Below, one piece after another: positions 44,371 to 54,827 of a DNA stretch of 64,000 nucleotides. Source of the DNA: Undaria pinnatifida. Taxonomy: Eukaryota > Sar > Phaeophyceae > Laminariales > Alariaceae. The position numbers were made by a program, and so were the translations under genes. The notes below the pieces were generated by a model that had not been told where the DNA came from, did no database searches, and saw nothing but the letters and a program-made list of their open reading frames with translations. The stretch spans positions 13,280,111 to 13,344,110 of the forward strand of contig JABAKD010000026.1 in assembly GCA_012845835.1 (NCBI GenBank). Direction: 5' to 3'. Numbering within the stretch: the stretch's first letter is position 1; every line of letters starts with the position of its first letter.

Positions 44371-44639
44371 GGTCAAACTTACGAAGCATTGACTCAACAG
44401 GCCACGTACACACTACCTATTTCTTGACAAAGGATCCCCGTCGTTCAAAAACCGCGTTTAGCCAAAAGCGCTGCGCCTCTTATCGTCGCAAGCGTCACAA
44501 CAAGCTACGTACGGCAGATGTGCGCCATTTTTACGTTTTTGGCTGCTCCTCATTTTTTGGGAAAAGCTCTTATGCCTTTCCTGCTTAAGGCAAAAACCTG
44601 TGTTTGTAGGGAAAAAAAAGAAAGCTGAAAATGCTTGTG

Positions 44640-45290
44640 TGATTCATGACCATAGCCATGGCCTAGATATACAGTACCTTCATGTTGCAGTACTATTAAT
44701 AGAATGGATTTCCGACGAGTTTGGGTTAAGGAGACCCGGCATTCAGATTTGTTTTTTGCCAAAAAAAGGTACACCTTAATACCTTTTATCTAGAGCACGC
44801 ATGTCGGCTCACTCTCCGGGATAAAGTCTAGAACTTCTGTCTGGCGGGGGACTCCGAAAACGACGCCTGCTTCAACAGTAGTAGCACTTTTTGCCTTAAA
44901 CGAATGCTGAAGGGCGGGGCTTCTTCCGCCAGAATCGTCGGATATGGGTTATTTGTGTTGAATTACTATCGTTCTATACCTAGGCCATGGCAATTTTTCA
45001 TCCGGTACTACTAGCAGTTTTTTTTGTTCATCAAAATCAGTTTTTTTTTTGTTAAGACATGCTTTAAGCTCCTAAAGGGAGGAGCCTCACAAAAAAAAAA
45101 AGCGAGCTACCTCTTCTATCGCAGCACGTGTCAAACCCAAAAAATGCCCAACTAGGAGAGGAAAACCACCCGTCACCGTTGGCATAATAACAATACAGCA
45201 ATAATAGCGAGTTTACAATGACGATGTTCGTTAGTACACTCACAGTAATAGGCCATGGGGCCGTTTTTGTTAGATGCACTTACATGATTT
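44640..45290 (+). repeat. Dispersed repeat fragments (CCTAGGCCATG family)
   Basis: ctatacctaggccatggcaa (44974), aaatcagtttttttt (45027), agctcctaaagggaggagcc (45067) and atcgcagcacgtgtcaaac (45118) occur in family order. Another core, taggccatggggccg, lies at 45250, and an inverted one, ccatggcctagatat, at 44656. Confidence 0.5.
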
Positions 45291-45296
45291 TCGCAA

Positions 45297-45436
45297 GTCT
45301 TCAGACTAGCGGACCTTCAGACTAGGAGGCCTTCAGACTAGCATGCCTTCAGACTAGCATGCCTTCAGACTAGCATGCCTTCAGACTAGCATGCCTTCAG
45401 ACTAGCATGCCTTCAGACTGGCAGGCCTTTAGACTA
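45297..45436. repeat. 16-bp minisatellite (ccttcagactagcatg)
   Basis: About nine units, five of them identical in the centre, with diverged units at both edges. The right-most unit merges into the left end of the next MITE (agacta). Confidence 0.9.
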
Positions 45437-45715
45437 AGGCTCTACGGTAGCGGGGGGTACCTCCATTTTCGTTGCTACTGGGTTTGAGCCCCACCCGCAT
45501 GTGTGACTCTGTACCTCTCTGACAAAAACTACACCAGGCGATTTGCTTCGCGCATCGTAGCGACCCATTTCCATTGCGAATTCACATCGCAAGATTCAGC
45601 TAGAGTGCGAAAGCTTGAGACCGCAAAAGACCACGAGATCCACCCGCGCGAGTGACCCCGAGACGCCGCAAACAAATTCCCCGGCAGTGACCCTCCTACC
45701 GTAGCCACAGTCTTC
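45429..45715. mobile_element. TTAA-family MITE, copy 2
   Basis: Left end gactaaggctctacggtagc, right end ctaccgtagccacagtc. Internal gatccacccgcgcgagtgac palindrome near 45640-45660. Flanking TTAA is degraded. Confidence 0.65.
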
Positions 45716-45773
45716 ATTGCTTGCGTGAGGGGTGCATATATATATATATGTATTACTTCACAAGAGTGAGAAG

Positions 45774-46072
45774 CCCAAACCAAGGCGACGGTACTAGAGG
45801 GGATGTTACGACTGTTATGATATACCCCCATTTCCGATACCGGGGTTGAGCCGCTCACACGAGCGACTCTCTACATCACGCGACAAAAACACCTTGTAGG
45901 CGATGTTTTTCGCGCAGCGTAGCTTGCCATTCCGTTGCCGATTCATACCGCAAGGTTAAAACAGCACGACATCTTGAGGCCGCTGAGGAGCAGGAGGGTC
46001 GCTCGCGCGAGTGACCCCGAGCCACCGCGGAAAATGTCTCGAAATTAGACCCCCTTACAGTGGCCTTGGTCC
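45774..46072. mobile_element. TTAA-family MITE, copy 3
   Basis: Shares gagccgctcacacgagcgac, gcgcagcgtagctt and gggtcgctcgcgcgagtgac with copies 1, 2 and 5. Ends aaccaaggcgacggta and cagtggccttggt. Confidence 0.65.
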
Positions 46073-46225
46073 CCACCATAAAATATTTAGGTGAGCACTC
46101 CCGTCGACCGTATCATAGCACGCACCGAGATGCCACGCACGAGGCGTTCTATAACGGACCGGTGATCTCCAATCAAGGCCGCCTGATATCGTGTTATTGA
46201 GTCCAACCCAACACCAACGCTACGG

Positions 46226-46483
46226 CCAAGGCTACGGCATTGTAGCATCATACCCCCGTTTTCATTCCCTGGCTTGAGCCGGCTTGCGCCACACACAGGA
46301 CTGACTCTGTGCCTCACGGACCAAATGATGTATTTTGATTATTGTTTGGCGCTGCGAGGCTTACCCTTCCATTGCGGATTCATACCGCGAATTCCAACCG
46401 CGCGTACGTGAGTAAGACGGCAAAAGGGTAGGTGGGTCACTTGCGCGAATGACCTCGAGCCACCACTACCATAGCCTGGATCC
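46226..46483. mobile_element. TTAA-family MITE, copy 4 (most diverged)
   Basis: ccaaggctacggcattgta at the left and ccatagcctgga at the right, with gactctgtgcctcacgga, ttccattgcggattcatacc and gggtcacttgcgcgaatgac between. Confidence 0.6.
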
Positions 46484-47692
46484 CAACTCCTGCTGGACCC
46501 TCAAGTTTCCGCGGCGCAACGGATGGACAGCAGAGTAGTTGCATTGTGTTCTACTGTTCTTCATGGTGGGTACAGTTCAGTGACCCCACCAGTGGCGCAT
46601 GGGCCATCAAACAAAAAAGGAAGGAAAACGAGGTATACATAAACACATGAGGCATCGTTCTTCCCCCCTGCTTCTTTCGTTTTCGCGTTACAGCTCGATA
46701 TCGAGCGGACCAAGGCCACGGTACTATAGTATTGCGAGAAGGGCTTCGTGGACGGTCTATGGCTGTGTGCTTCACGGATACTACCGCAGCTCTGAGCCTT
46801 TTTCAATTTGTGCCACACCTACAATCGTTTCCTCGTCATCCACACTTGAAACGTCCGACCAAACGCCTCGCTTCTCAAGCTCTGTCGGGCCTGACTAACG
46901 CTAGGACTTGGCACAACATTACCGCGGCCACACATTAGGTTGCCCGCAATTATATAAGGGGGCTGTGCCTTCTACCCCCCCCCCCCGGACCCCCCGTCCT
47001 CCGAGCCCCCTTCACCGCTCCCCTCCCTCGCCTGGGTATCCCGCAGTCACCCTCTCCATAGCTTTGCTCGTCATCATCATCGCCTTCGATTTTGTGTTGC
47101 GACATCTCCAACCTCCTCGACGCTGCGACGAGCCCTTCCGTCCCGTTCGATATTCCCTGCCAAGCATATATACATGCTTCGCTACAGCTTCGACCCCGCA
47201 GGTTGTCACGCATTGTGGTGATGGGACCAACCCTACGCTCGAAGGAGACTCAACGTGGAGTACCGACTTATGCTACGATAATGTTGCGCACTAACGTTTT
47301 TCGAAGATAAAATACACATTCGAGGAGGTTCATACACATAACCCCAAAGCAGACTGCGATAAAGAAAAGCGAAAGAGCACGACGTTGGTCTACAACCACA
47401 TGGCCTAGCTAGGTATACAATTAATTGTACTGCAAAAAATACAAGTACAGCAGCAGTGTTCAGACGAAATTGGGCTACAAGGAGCCGCCGTCATTCGGGG
47501 GGCATAAAAAGTGAAAATTAAAACTGCTACGCCCCTAAGCCGTAGACCTTAACTCCAACGATGTCGGGTCGTAATTATTATAAAGGGCTCCCCTCGTTAT
47601 TGCAAACATGCTTTGGCGAAAACGTGCTAGCCCTAGGGCAATCGTGACCCGCCGCGTCTACCGCGCAAAGAGAGCCCTGTGCCTCTCAGCCC
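46484..47692. other. No supported gene; one weak ORF
   Basis: A plus-strand ORF at 46908-47294 has a Pro-rich stretch and one hydrophobic segment (TLSIALLVIIIAFDFVL), with Cys residues later. No family is recognised, and the C-tract at 46976-46987 makes the frame unreliable. Confidence 0.25.
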
Positions 47693-47980
47693 GCAAATGG
47701 ACATGGCTACGGGAGCGGGGATACCCCTTCTCAACATCTGAGCCACTCGCACGAGCGACTCTGTACCTCACTGATGAAACACTCCATCAGGCGATTTTGC
47801 TTTGGCGCAGCGTAGCTGACAATTTCCTCGCGGGTGCGTGCACATCGCAAAATTTAAACAGCACGAAAAGCCTCAGACAGCGATCGCAAGGAACAGGCGG
47901 GTCCCTCGCGCGAGTGACCCGGAGCCTCCTTGGAAAACAGGCTCCGGAAGCGACATCCCTACCGTAGCCTTGATCAAGCG
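47693..47980. mobile_element. TTAA-family MITE, copy 5
   Basis: atggctacgggagcggggat at the left, ccctaccgtagccttgatc at the right, and both internal palindromic motifs (gagccactcgcacgagcgac, gggtccctcgcgcgagtgac). Confidence 0.65.
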
Positions 47981-48089
47981 GAGCTTAAAATATTTCTGTT
48001 TTAGGTACCGCAGCGTAACGATCTTATAGGGTGGCGCTACGAAAGAGGTAAAACTTCAGGGACAAGCTCTTTCCTGAATGACGGGGTTC

Positions 48090-48345
48090 CTTGATCCCAC
48101 ATCGTGAACTCGGAAGGGTGTTCTTGTTTGCAATATATCATTTTCTTGGTACAATATAGACTACAATATACCTACATGCCGCAGTCATGAATGTTGGGTT
48201 TGTCAATCTGGTCGGCGAGTACTTTCAGCTTACTTGACGTTAAAACGGTTTGGGGTGGGGCATAGAGCGCTCCTCGTGTAAGGTTATGAGCCTCAGAAAA
48301 AAAAAGCAAAAACACTCCACCGTGTAGCATGTGTCTAAAGGCTCA
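48090..48345 (+). repeat. Dispersed repeat (CCTAGGCCATG family)
   Basis: gacggggttccttgatccca, gggtgttcttgtttgcaata, a diverged tatacctacatgccg, then agagcgctcctcgtgtaagg and tgtagcatgtgtctaaa, in family order. Confidence 0.5.
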
Positions 48346-48694
48346 CCCTCAAAGCAGGATGTACAGTATGGCGCCAAGTAACAGATTCGCGACGGCGCGC
48401 ATCTCGAAGCCGTACGCTCACAAAAGCTTATATTAATTAGGCATGCAACTCAATTGGAGTGTGGCAGCCACGACGAAAATATGTATCCTAAGCGTGATTC
48501 TCTCCTACAGCGTCCTTGATTTGAAACACTGCAAATCGGACACAGCCGCCACAGCAGTGAGGTGTCGGATACGAGTACAGTGCAGGACGCTCCTACTACT
48601 GTTGTATTAAGAAACAAGGCAACATCAACGGCATATAGACTGACATCCATACGACAATAAGAAACCCACCAGCCGTTATAACACTGTGCTTGTG

Positions 48695-48930
48695 GTGAAT
48701 GTGGTTAGGGTGGTATTCGTGGTGGTGGTGGCGGCGGCGATGGTGGCGGTGGTGACGGTTGTGGCGGTGGCGTGACGGTTGTGGAGATGGTGGTAGCGGT
48801 GGGGATGGTGGTGGTGGTGATGATGGTGGTGGCAGTGGTGTGGTGGGTGATGGGTGGTGGTGGTGGCGGTGGTGGTGGTAGTGGTAACGGCGGCGTTGAT
48901 GGTTGCGGTGGCTGTTGCAATAGTGGGGGT
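48695..48930. repeat. GGT/GGC-rich microsatellite
   Basis: Interrupted GGT, GGC and GAT triplets. His/Pro/Thr-rich ORFs on the minus strand are artefacts of it. Confidence 0.9.
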
Positions 48931-49134
48931 GGTAATGAAAGAGACCATCGATGCAAAGTGTAGTGTCGCTCAGATGCATTTACAGATTTTGTCAGTGGTG
49001 TCACAGTAGTTGGTCGAAACCGGAGTATGGTGCCCTTCCATGGCGGTTGTGACCGTTTGGAGCTCATCGATCACCACACCGCGCGCTATGGCTTGCTTTT
49101 CTTTTCGAATGAATGAAATTTTGCGAGTATACTT

Positions 49135-49262
49135 CCGGTTGAAGCATGGCACACATGTTATGCCTCATTACGTAGGGGGTCAAACCACTACCCCGGCTTC
49201 AAACCCTTCGAAATCATTATTACGTGCTGTACGTTCTGCATGCATGCGCGAGTAGCGATTCC
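49135..49262 (+). repeat. Dispersed repeat (GAAGCATGGCA / GTAGCGATTC family)
   Basis: ttgaagcatggcacacatgt, a cgtagggggtcaaac segment, cccttcgaaatcattat and gcgagtagcgattcc correspond to the units at 56690-57870 in the same order. Confidence 0.5.
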
Positions 49263-49318
49263 TATATACCCCAGGCGCATGTAACGACAATATTAATCGC
49301 CTTGATTTGAGCAAACAC

Positions 49319-49629
49319 TTTTTTTTTTTTTTTTTTTTTTGCACACTTTCACTTTCTAGCTTCTGGACAAGCCGTGGTCACAGGTGTCATCCCTTCTCCT
49401 CCCCGGTTCTTGCCTTCAATTTTTATCGCGCATAGGGTTCAGCAATCCCACTGCTCGTCGATTGTTCATCGAGTGTTGATAACTCACGCTCTCGCGCTTT
49501 CCGCACGTCAATTTGTCCACAAGGAAAATTCCCAACGATTTTATACGAGTATGCACTCGGCGGGGCTCGAACTCACGAAACTGACCTATACCAGGTTCGA
49601 GGATAACCTGATACGCCACCGGGGCGACC
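49319..49629 (-). mobile_element. tRNA-derived SINE with 22-nt A-tail
   Basis: Head at 49629 downward (GGTCGCCCCGGTGGCG), B-box-like GAGTTCGAGCC, then the shared body, ending in a pure plus-strand T-run at 49319-49340 (the A-tail on the sense strand). The long clean tail suggests a fairly recent insertion. Confidence 0.8.
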
Positions 49630-49771
49630 TATATATGCCCGCGGAGGTGCAAACAAGGAATAGCCTATAGACAAATGGAAAAACCACCCACAGATGCTAC
49701 GGTAGAGCTAGAGGTGCACGTTTCTTTTCGCCGAGGCGCCTACCTCACTTGAAGAGCTCTATACCCAACCC

Positions 49772-50080
49772 GGTCGCCCCGGTGGCGTATAAGGTTAACC
49801 TCGAGCCTGGTATAAGTCAGTTTCGAGGGTTCGAATCCCCCCGAGTGCATACTCGTATAAATTCGTGCGGACTTTTTCTTGCGCAAAAATTGACTTGCGG
49901 AAAGCGCGAGAGCGTGAGTTAGTAACACTCGATGAAAAATCGACGAGCAGTGGGATTGCTGAACCCTATGCGCGATATACACTGAAGGCAAGAACCGAGG
50001 GGTAGAAGGGACGACACCTGTGATCACGGCTTGTCCAGAAGCTGGAAAGTAGATGACATGTGTGAAAAAGGAAAGGAACA
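49772..50080 (+). mobile_element. tRNA-derived SINE with perfect B box
   Basis: Starts GGTCGCCCCGGTGGCG at 49772. An A-box-like TGGCGTATAAGG (about 49783-49794) is followed at normal tRNA spacing by GGTTCGAATCC (about 49829-49839), a perfect Pol III B box. The body matches the other copies in reverse, and the tail is A-rich (gtgtgaaaaaggaaaggaac). It lies 142 bp from the copy on the opposite strand, so the two form a large inverted repeat. Confidence 0.82.
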
Positions 50081-50386
50081 AAAACTAACATAGTCTATAG
50101 AATCTCTATAGTCTAGTCTATATCCCTTCCACGGCAAAAAAAAAACCCGAGAAAACTCAAAGTAAAACCCGACGAAAAAACCCACATGACCTAGTCTAGT
50201 CTGTAGGCCTAGAACATCGACGCCGGCTACAATGATAGAGGTACTTCGAAGTATTATTTAGAGCACGCTTTGGAAAAACCATTTTCTGGTTTTCGGGTCG
50301 CGCATGAACCCAACATCGCTGGGACGCTACCCGGTAGTTCGTTAGGCGCCTTTTTTTTGTTTCATGCAAGCCTTAAGGGCCATGAG

Positions 50387-50610
50387 CTTTTTTACAGGGT
50401 ACTCCTGGGGAATTTTCCCGTCACGGTTTTCCCGTCGTAATAGGCGGATACGGGACGGTAGCGGAATACCGTCAAAATTCGCGATACCGTATACCGCCAA
50501 AGTCGGTACCGTCAAAAAACGAGAATCCGCTTCCCGTTTAAAAAGTACCGTATTTTTCAAAACCGCCAAAAAAATACCGTCATGATGCAGTACCGTCAAA
50601 AAAGTACCGC
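50387..50610. repeat. ACCGTC-rich element, left part
   Basis: Begins cttttttacagggtactcct, the inverse of the end at 56438, and is packed with taccgtcaaaa-type motifs (accgtcaaaaaacgagaatc, cccgtttaaaaagtaccgta). It stops where LINE sequence starts near 50611. Confidence 0.6.
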
Positions 50611-50809
50611 CATGTGGAGATACGCATTGACACAGTTGCCTCCTTGTTCGGCCTGCCCCGTCCTTGGGGTGGGCCGAGGAAGCCCGCGAGGACCTGCAGC
50701 GGTCTAGCGGCAGTCACACGGGCATCGAGCCTCGGGCTGGGTAGAGAGGGAACCTTGCGCGGTCTGGCTAGTGAACTGCTCACTCTAAGGACCGCGTGGG
50801 GTGGTGGTG

Positions 50810-53800
50810 ATGGGTTTTCTTTTGAACCCCGACGCCGAGGAGTTCATCCCCGGGGCAGAACGGGTACATCACCACAGCAGAGAGCGCAGCGTGGGCAGCT
50901 TGGGGAGTGGAGAGGCTGGCCACCGCGTGGGTACGCATGCACGACAGGAAGGATGGGAGTGTCGGCGTTGGCTGGGACGGCTACACCCAGCCAGCGGAAA
51001 CCAAGGCGCGAACCGGGCTACGAAACGGAGAGCCACAATCATCACATTAATAGAGAAAAAAAAGAAACAACAGAAACAGAAACGGAGGAGGGGACGAGCC
51101 TCTCGTCGGCTGGCTGAGAAAGCAGCACGCGAGACTCGTAAGAGACGGAAGGCGGCACTTGTGGCGGTAGCGACCTACAACGTGCGTACCCTGGCCGTAA
51201 AGGGGAAGAACGGGTATGGGCATGACGAGCGTGTACTGGCGAAAGGCCAGCAACTCGGCTGTGACTTCATTGGCCTGCAGGAAACTCGACGGCCCGGCAA
51301 CACGAGATTCAGTGCAGCTGGATACCAAGTTTTTTGCTCAGGTCAGGAAAAAACAGCAGCGAGGCAAGGGCTGTACGGAGTAGGTCTAGCGGTTAAGGAC
51401 CCAATATGCCGTAAGTCTAGGTTTACCCAGCAGTTCATTGACGAACGGCTTATGTCTATGCGCTTTGAGTTGGATGGTCGATGCGATGCTGTTAATTTCG
51501 TCGTTGCGTACGCCCCAACTGATTGTACCAAAGACACCAAGCTGAAAGGTATTTTCTGGCAAAAGCTGGAGGACCTGGTTGAACAGATCCCTACTAAAGA
51601 GTGTTTGTTTGTACTGATGGATGCTAACGCGCGAACTGGGCAGAGGATGGAAGGGTGCGGTGATGATGAAAGTAGGGTGCTTGGAGCATACGGACGAGAT
51701 GCTCGTAGCGATAATGGCAAACGACTTTTGTCGTTCGCTACCAATTGCAAGCTAGCTCTCACCAACACATTTTTCAGCACGCGCAAGGGTGGGATATCGC
51801 ATACGTACAACGGCACCAGCCCGAATGACCGTAAGAGGATAGACTACATCCTAACCCGCCAAGCCCATCGACCTAGAGTACATGATGTTAAAGTCATCCC
51901 ACAGCCTCCGCCACCAGCTAAGGCCGATTCAGACCACAACATTGTGTACATCAAGGTCCGACTTAGTGGTCACTTTTCGTCCAACAGAAAAATGCTGAAA
52001 CCCCCAAAACGCCGAGAATTCGACAGGCAGCTTTTTTTATCCGACGGAAAGCGTCGCCAACGAGTAATCGCGAGGGTTGTTTCCACTCTCAACCAACCTA
52101 TCCAGCCCCGTAACACGTCTGGCATGGTTGAGTTTTTCACCACGACTATCATCGATGCTGTAGAGAAAGAGGTGCCACCTCCACCACGTCGCCACCGCCG
52201 GCATGGTTGGTGCGAGCCTGCCGAAACTTCGGCCGCTTTCAGAGTAGCATGGACAGCGAGGGAGGACGCGAGACAGTTCTTGCGTGCCAACCCCCGAGAC
52301 AGTGTAGCGTGGAAGAAATTGAGATCTGCGTGTGCGAATCTGCAGGAAGTGGTTGCCGCAGGAGTACAAGCGTACTTTGAAGAGTACCTCGTCGAAACCG
52401 AGAGACTCCTAGCGAGTAACGATCAACGAGGGTTCTACAAGCACCTGAAGAGTACGGTGGGATTGCAAGGTACAAAAGCGAGGAGCGAGCAGTTTATTAT
52501 GGACGAGGATGGCACGTTGTTGCGGGATCAAGCGCGAATTCGTGAACGATGGGCGGGGCACTACCACAAACTCTTGAACACGAAATCGCTGAAACTCGAT
52601 CCCACGATCATCGACCTCTTGCCACCGCGACCCCTTAAACTATCGCTTGGAGATGAACCATCCATGGACGAGATGATGGATGCGATTAAGGGCATGTCAA
52701 ATTGGAAAGCCGTTGGACCAGACGGTCTCCCGGTCGAACTACTAAAACTTGGCCACCCCGCTTTCGTCCAGTGTTTTCACAATATCCTTGTCAACGTGTG
52801 GGTAACGGGCGAAGTCCCCCAGCAATGGAAAGATGCTATCATCAAGACCCTTCACAAAAAAAAGGATCGAACTGATTGCAACAATTACAGAGGGATCTCG
52901 CTTGTTGCCCACGCAGGCAAAATATTGTTGAAAATCGTTGCGTCCCGCCTTAGCAACTACTGCGAGGCCGAGGAAATACTTCCTGAAGAACAGTGCGGCT
53001 TCCGTCCCGCACGGTCGACGGTCGACATGCTGTTTGTCGTGCGCCGGTTGCAAGAGCTCGGACGACAGAGGAAAATCCCCCTGTACATGTGCTTCATCGA
53101 TCTGCAGAAAGCGTACGACTCTGTCGACCGGGAACTGTTGTGGGAGGTACTCACACGCCTTGGCGTACCAACCAAGATGCGCACAGTTATCCGCAACTTC
53201 CACGAAGGCATGCGGGCTCGCGTGCGTGCGGATGACGGCGAGCACTCGGATTGGTTTAATGTCACCCAGGGGCTGCGGCAAGGCTGCGTGCTATCACCGT
53301 TACTGTTCAACGTGTTCTTCGCTGCTGCGATACACGTCGTGCTGGTACGCTTCAGCAAAGACGAAAGCATCGTAAGGGATTTGGTTCACCTCGAAGAGGG
53401 CAGTGTAGTCGGAAAAGAGGAACCGTTGGCATGCGTGCAAAGGGCTGTGTGGGGCATGTTGTACGCAGATGACGCAGGAATTGTTTCGAAGTCGGCGGAA
53501 GGCCTTGCTAAAATGATGACAGTCATCGTGACTGTCTTCGAAGCAGCAGGCCTCACGGTATCGGAAAAGAAGACAGAGACGATGCTGCTACGAACACCGG
53601 ACCAGACATCCCTCGCCCCAGCGCTCGCGATCGAAGCATCAGGCCAGAGGTATAAACAGACGACCCAGTTTTTATACCTAGGCGGCATTATCCACGAAAG
53701 CGCTGACCTCTCGCTCGAAATCGAACGACGGATCCGTCTCATGCGGGCATGCCTCAAACGGTTTGGCCCGGAATTGTATGATAGGACGACCGCCCCGCTT

Positions 53801-54274
53801 AGTCTGAAAGTCCGCATGCTGAAGGCCAAGGTCATTGAGACCCTGCTGTACGGGTGTGTGACGTGGACCGTCAATGCGGACCACTTCGCCAAGCTCCGAT
53901 CAGCCCACCACGAAGTCCTTTTGCGAGTCATTGGCTTCCAGCGCCGATTACGCACCGACCACACCACCCTCTCGTACGCGAAGGCCCTCAGGATGACACG
54001 ATGCGAGAGCATCGAAACGACCATCCGTAAACGGCGGCTCTTCTTTGCCGGGGCCCTGGTGCGACAACACAAGGGGCGATTGCCCCGTCGGTTGATGTAC
54101 GGGACGATCGCTGGTGGGGAGAACCCGAAACCAGGCGGACAACTCAAGACTTGGCCTAGAGCCATAGCTGAGGACCTTAGGGTGTTCAAAGCCAACGAGG
54201 GATCAACGGAACACTCCCCCTTAGTTTTTGGAGTTGGGACCGCGCTGTGGCCCACTGCATCAAAAAAGCGATAG
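50810..54274 (+). CDS. LINE ORF: APE endonuclease and reverse transcriptase
   Basis: About 1154 residues from ATG 50810 (in-frame GTG codons precede it). The basic N-terminus (to ~120) is followed by the endonuclease: YNVRTL (~125), GLQETR (~157), VAYAPT, LMDANARTG, DRKRIDYIL and SDHN (~375), all expected catalytic motifs of AP-endonuclease-like LINE nucleases that nick target DNA. The RT follows: NWKAVGPDGLPVELLK, NYRGISLV, QCGFRPARSTVDML, CFIDLQKAYDSVDR (~760), GLRQGCVLSPLLFN, YADDAGI (~888). A C-terminal domain with LYGCVTWTVNADH follows. The frame ends early in a sequence affected by a partial duplication; the neighbouring copy at 54453 continues to a longer C-terminus. All catalytic motifs appear intact, so this is close to a functional ORF. 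Confidence 0.88.
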   Translation: MGFLLNPDAEEFIPGAERVHHHSRERSVGSLGSGEAGHRVGTHARQEGWECRRWLGRLHPASGNQGANRATKRRATIITLIEKKKKQQKQKRRRGRASRRLAEKAARETRKRRKAALVAVATYNVRTLAVKGKNGYGHDERVLAKGQQLGCDFIGLQETRRPGNTRFSAAGYQVFCSGQEKTAARQGLYGVGLAVKDPICRKSRFTQQFIDERLMSMRFELDGRCDAVNFVVAYAPTDCTKDTKLKGIFWQKLEDLVEQIPTKECLFVLMDANARTGQRMEGCGDDESRVLGAYGRDARSDNGKRLLSFATNCKLALTNTFFSTRKGGISHTYNGTSPNDRKRIDYILTRQAHRPRVHDVKVIPQPPPPAKADSDHNIVYIKVRLSGHFSSNRKMLKPPKRREFDRQLFLSDGKRRQRVIARVVSTLNQPIQPRNTSGMVEFFTTTIIDAVEKEVPPPPRRHRRHGWCEPAETSAAFRVAWTAREDARQFLRANPRDSVAWKKLRSACANLQEVVAAGVQAYFEEYLVETERLLASNDQRGFYKHLKSTVGLQGTKARSEQFIMDEDGTLLRDQARIRERWAGHYHKLLNTKSLKLDPTIIDLLPPRPLKLSLGDEPSMDEMMDAIKGMSNWKAVGPDGLPVELLKLGHPAFVQCFHNILVNVWVTGEVPQQWKDAIIKTLHKKKDRTDCNNYRGISLVAHAGKILLKIVASRLSNYCEAEEILPEEQCGFRPARSTVDMLFVVRRLQELGRQRKIPLYMCFIDLQKAYDSVDRELLWEVLTRLGVPTKMRTVIRNFHEGMRARVRADDGEHSDWFNVTQGLRQGCVLSPLLFNVFFAAAIHVVLVRFSKDESIVRDLVHLEEGSVVGKEEPLACVQRAVWGMLYADDAGIVSKSAEGLAKMMTVIVTVFEAAGLTVSEKKTETMLLRTPDQTSLAPALAIEASGQRYKQTTQFLYLGGIIHESADLSLEIERRIRLMRACLKRFGPELYDRTTAPLSLKVRMLKAKVIETLLYGCVTWTVNADHFAKLRSAHHEVLLRVIGFQRRLRTDHTTLSYAKALRMTRCESIETTIRKRRLFFAGALVRQHKGRLPRRLMYGTIAGGENPKPGGQLKTWPRAIAEDLRVFKANEGSTEHSPLVFGVGTALWPTASKKR

Positions 54275-54452
54275 GCAAGACTATAACCGACAGGCTATCT
54301 ACTAGACCACGATATCACAGCAGCATTGCTGCAGTGGTATCTACCAGCACTACTTTTTCATGTGCAACTACTACTACTGAATATTAGCGAAACATAGGTG
54401 CCCACGCAGCTTGCAAATTTGAGTTTCAATCATTCAATCGGTCGTACTCACA
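54275..54452. other. Insert between duplicated LINE segments
   Basis: About 180 bp lying between two ~104-bp copies of the LINE C-terminal coding region (54167-54270 and 54453-54556). It ends with cacgcagcttgcaaatttga, then ctcacagctga, a version of the GCTTGCAAA motif found at the end of other repeats. The inserted DNA introduces the early stop. Confidence 0.65.
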
Positions 54453-54827
54453 GCTGAGGACCTTAGAGTGTTCAAAGCCAACGAGGGATCAACGGAACAC
54501 TCCCCCTTAGTTTTTGGAGTTGGGACCGCGCTGTGGCCCACTGCAGCAAAAAAGGCGGGCAAGTGGTACCGGGGGGTCCTCGAAGCAGCTGAACGGTTCA
54601 TGGGCAGGTGGCACGAGGATGAGGCAAAGCTGAGTAGACAGCGCCGCGCATCCGCCGTGGGTGGTGTCGAAGGGAACGGGGGGAGGGGGGGCAGCAGGAG
54701 GGGTAGAAGGAACACCGCACAAGGGTATGGGGGCAGGGGGGGGGACAGGAGGAGTAGAAGGGAAACCGCGGTAGATGAAAGTAGGAAGGAGACCGCAGAC
54801 AGGGTAGCAAGGTACCAGGCCGACTAG
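54453..54827 (+). pseudogene. LINE ORF C-terminal continuation
   Basis: Repeats the coding text from EDLRVFKANEGSTEHSPL through LWPTA, then continues (KWYRGVLEAAERFMGRWHED) into a Gly/Arg-rich tail ending at TAG about 54825. This is probably the original C-terminus of the LINE protein, now separated from the main ORF by the 54275-54452 insert. Confidence 0.7.

Noticed and set aside
46908..47294. Possible membrane protein gene
   Set aside because: One hydrophobic stretch only, adjoining a C-tract prone to sequencing error, with no splice sites or family support.
50614..51117. 167-codon ORF overlapping the LINE 5' region, a possible ORF1
   Set aside because: It lacks nucleic-acid-binding motifs, overlaps the endonuclease/RT ORF for about 300 bases and is explained by GC-rich composition.
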